Below are positions 62,953-64,000 of a stretch of 64,000 nucleotides of DNA, one piece after another. Location of the stretch: assembly GCA_963782885.1 (NCBI GenBank), contig CAWALL010000009.1, positions 105,698 through 169,697 on the forward strand. Reading direction: 5' to 3'. The stretch comes from DATAOG01 sp963782885. Lineage in GTDB: Bacteria > Pseudomonadota > Alphaproteobacteria > Geminicoccales > Geminicoccaceae. The notes under the pieces were generated by a model that saw nothing but the letters and a program-made list of their open reading frames with translations, had not been told where the DNA came from and made no database searches. A program made the position numbers and the translations under genes. The stretch's first letter is position 1. Each line of letters begins with the position of its first letter.

Positions 62953-63720
62953 ATGGAAAGCGAGAACCGGATCGAGCGCACGGTCGGGCTCGTGATGCTG
63001 GCGATCCTGGCGGTCGGCTGCGTGCTCGTGCTGCGGCCATTCTTCACCGCCGTCTGCTTCGCCCTGATCCTGGTCGTCGCCACCTGGCCCGCGTTCGATC
63101 GCCTGCAGCGCCTGTTGAGCGGCCGCAGGACGCTCGCGGCCTTCCTGATGATCAGCTCGCGACGCTCGTGTTCGTGCTGCCGCCGGCCCTCGTCGCCTCG
63201 AGGATCGATTACAACGTCGCCGGCACGGTCCCGGTGCTGCGCGACATCTCCGAGCACGGCCTGCCGCCGCCGCCGGCCTGGCTCGCCGACCTCAAGGTGA
63301 TTGGCCCGCTGATCCACGCCCGCTGGCAGGCCCTGGCGCGCCCCGAGCCGGCGGCAGTGGAACGCGTCCAGGCCTTCGTCGCCTGGGCACGGCTGCAGTT
63401 GATCGGCGCCGGCCTGAGCCTGGGCAACGCCGTCGTCCAGCTGATCCTGGCCATGCTGACGGCATTTTTTCTCTATCGCGACGGGGTGGCAGTCCAGCGC
63501 GGCCTGGTCGCGGCCGGCACGCGCATCGCCGGCGATCACGCCCCGCGGCTGCTCCGGGTCGCCTATGCGACCATCATCGGCGTGGTCTACGGCGTCCTCG
63601 GGACCGCGCTCGCCCAGGCGCTGCTGCTTCTGATCGGCCTGTGGGTCACAGGCATTCCCGCGGCCCTGCTGCTCGGCCTCCTGTTGTTCGTGCTGTCCCT
63701 GATTCCGCTCGGGCCCCTGA
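62953..63720 (+). pseudogene. AI-2E family permease, N-terminal part (with one frameshift)
   Basis: From ATG 62953 the frame encodes ESENRIERTVGLVMLAILAVGCVLVLRPF. It shifts near 63155 to ATLVFVLPPALVASRI and continues through FFLYRDGVAVQRGL and LLFVLSLIPLGPL, where it ends abruptly against IS110 sequence. Joined to the minus-strand fragment it restores a protein of about 357 aa. Confidence 0.83.
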
Positions 63721-63919
63721 GCTCGTGCCACAGCCACGGCGTCAGCCCGCCGGTCTCCAGCAGCAGCCGGGCCGGGCCTTCCGGCAGCGCGGCCAGCGCG
63801 GCGGCGATCGCGTCCGGCTCGGTTGCCACCCGACGCTCCAGGACCACTGCCCCGCCCTCGTCGAGCACGCATACCGAGGTCTGTTCCAAAGACACGTCCA
63901 GTCCGGCATAGTACGCCAT
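63721..63919 (-). pseudogene. IS110-family transposase, N-terminal fragment
   Basis: The first 66 residues, YYAGLDVSLEQTSVCVLDEGGAVVLERRVATEPDAIAAALAAL to PWLWHEL, are the DEDD-type start of IS110-family transposases. The frame then runs into permease sequence at the inversion breakpoint, so the rest of the transposase is missing. The 5' leader continues to the window end. Confidence 0.85.
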
Positions 63920-63985
63920 GGTTGCTCTCCTTGGTTCAGTTCAGCTCCGAACCAGCGATGGATCACCCATCGCTGGAGAGCAACC
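63920..63985 (-). ncRNA. Structured leader of the IS110 fragment (possible bridge-RNA part)
   Basis: Two nested or alternative stems are visible directly upstream of the transposase start. One is GGTTGCTCTCC at 63920-63930 with GGAGAGCAACC at 63975-63985. The other is CCAGCGATGG at 63952-63961 with CCATCGCTGG at 63967-63976 around a 5-nt loop. IS110 elements encode a bridge RNA upstream of the gene. The call is inferred from position and the window ends too soon to confirm it. Confidence 0.4.
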
Positions 63986-64000
63986 ACCCGATTACCTCAT

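Overview
The window is high-GC DNA (roughly two thirds G+C by eye), with short intergenic gaps, many ATGA or TGATG gene overlaps and several GTG/TTG starts. Gene content (AlgD-type dehydrogenase, ugp and liv-type ABC operons, ActP with DUF294 and exonuclease, AmiC/UrtA-like amide uptake, P4-like integrase debris) points to an alphaproteobacterial chromosome, perhaps Rhodospirillales or Geminicoccales; the genus cannot be fixed from the sequence.

Region 1 (1-30,053) is a large exopolysaccharide locus. It has a Wzc/ExoP-type tyrosine kinase-chain length protein, UDP-glucuronate decarboxylase, pyruvyltransferase-like protein, family-2 and family-4 glycosyltransferases, an O-antigen ligase/polymerase-like protein, GDP-mannose 6-dehydrogenase (algD-like), a Wzx-type flippase and a sugar-modification block (glucose-1-phosphate cytidylyltransferase, C-methyltransferase, PIG-L deacetylase, RmlC-like epimerase, SDR epimerase, DUF4910 peptidase-like protein, class III aminotransferase, GH140-like hydrolase). 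Polymer-tailoring or degrading proteins (heparinase II/III family, beta-helix protein) are included. An intact IS1380-family element sits exactly at the stop codon of the decarboxylase gene. The heparinase-like gene carries one frameshift.

Region 2 (30,460-32,702) is a divergent pair of LuxR-type regulators around a control region with a 16-bp dyad and a perfect TATAAT box. They probably regulate the polysaccharide locus, though this is inference from position.

Region 3 (32,961-41,423) is a ugpBAEC glycerol-3-phosphate uptake operon interrupted between ugpA and ugpE by about 4.2 kb of foreign-looking DNA. The insert holds a truncated RHS gene with a variable C-terminal tip, a small two-helix membrane protein that looks like its immunity partner, a decayed second RHS core copy forming a 611-bp direct repeat, and a methyltransferase gene. 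This is the best candidate in the window for an under-described system.

Region 4 (41,670-46,158) holds DUF485/ActP acetate symport, a cNMP/CBS/DUF294 signalling protein and a 3'-5' exonuclease. Region 5 (46,430-51,026) is a complete branched-chain amino acid type ABC operon (livGFHM plus binding protein), followed by a PhoD-like phosphatase. Region 6 (52,800-58,363, minus strand) is a second HAAT-family operon of the urea/short-chain amide type, headed by a nitrilase-superfamily amidase.

Region 7 (58,600-64,000) is a graveyard of mobile elements: a tyrosine-integrase fragment, a group II intron with a twice-frameshifted reverse transcriptase, a remnant of a second intron protein, a 5'-truncated DUF2252 gene, an AI-2E permease gene split into two oppositely oriented halves (consistent with an inversion of about 0.87 kb), and the first 66 codons of an IS110-family transposase. 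No tRNA, rRNA or CRISPR array was seen.
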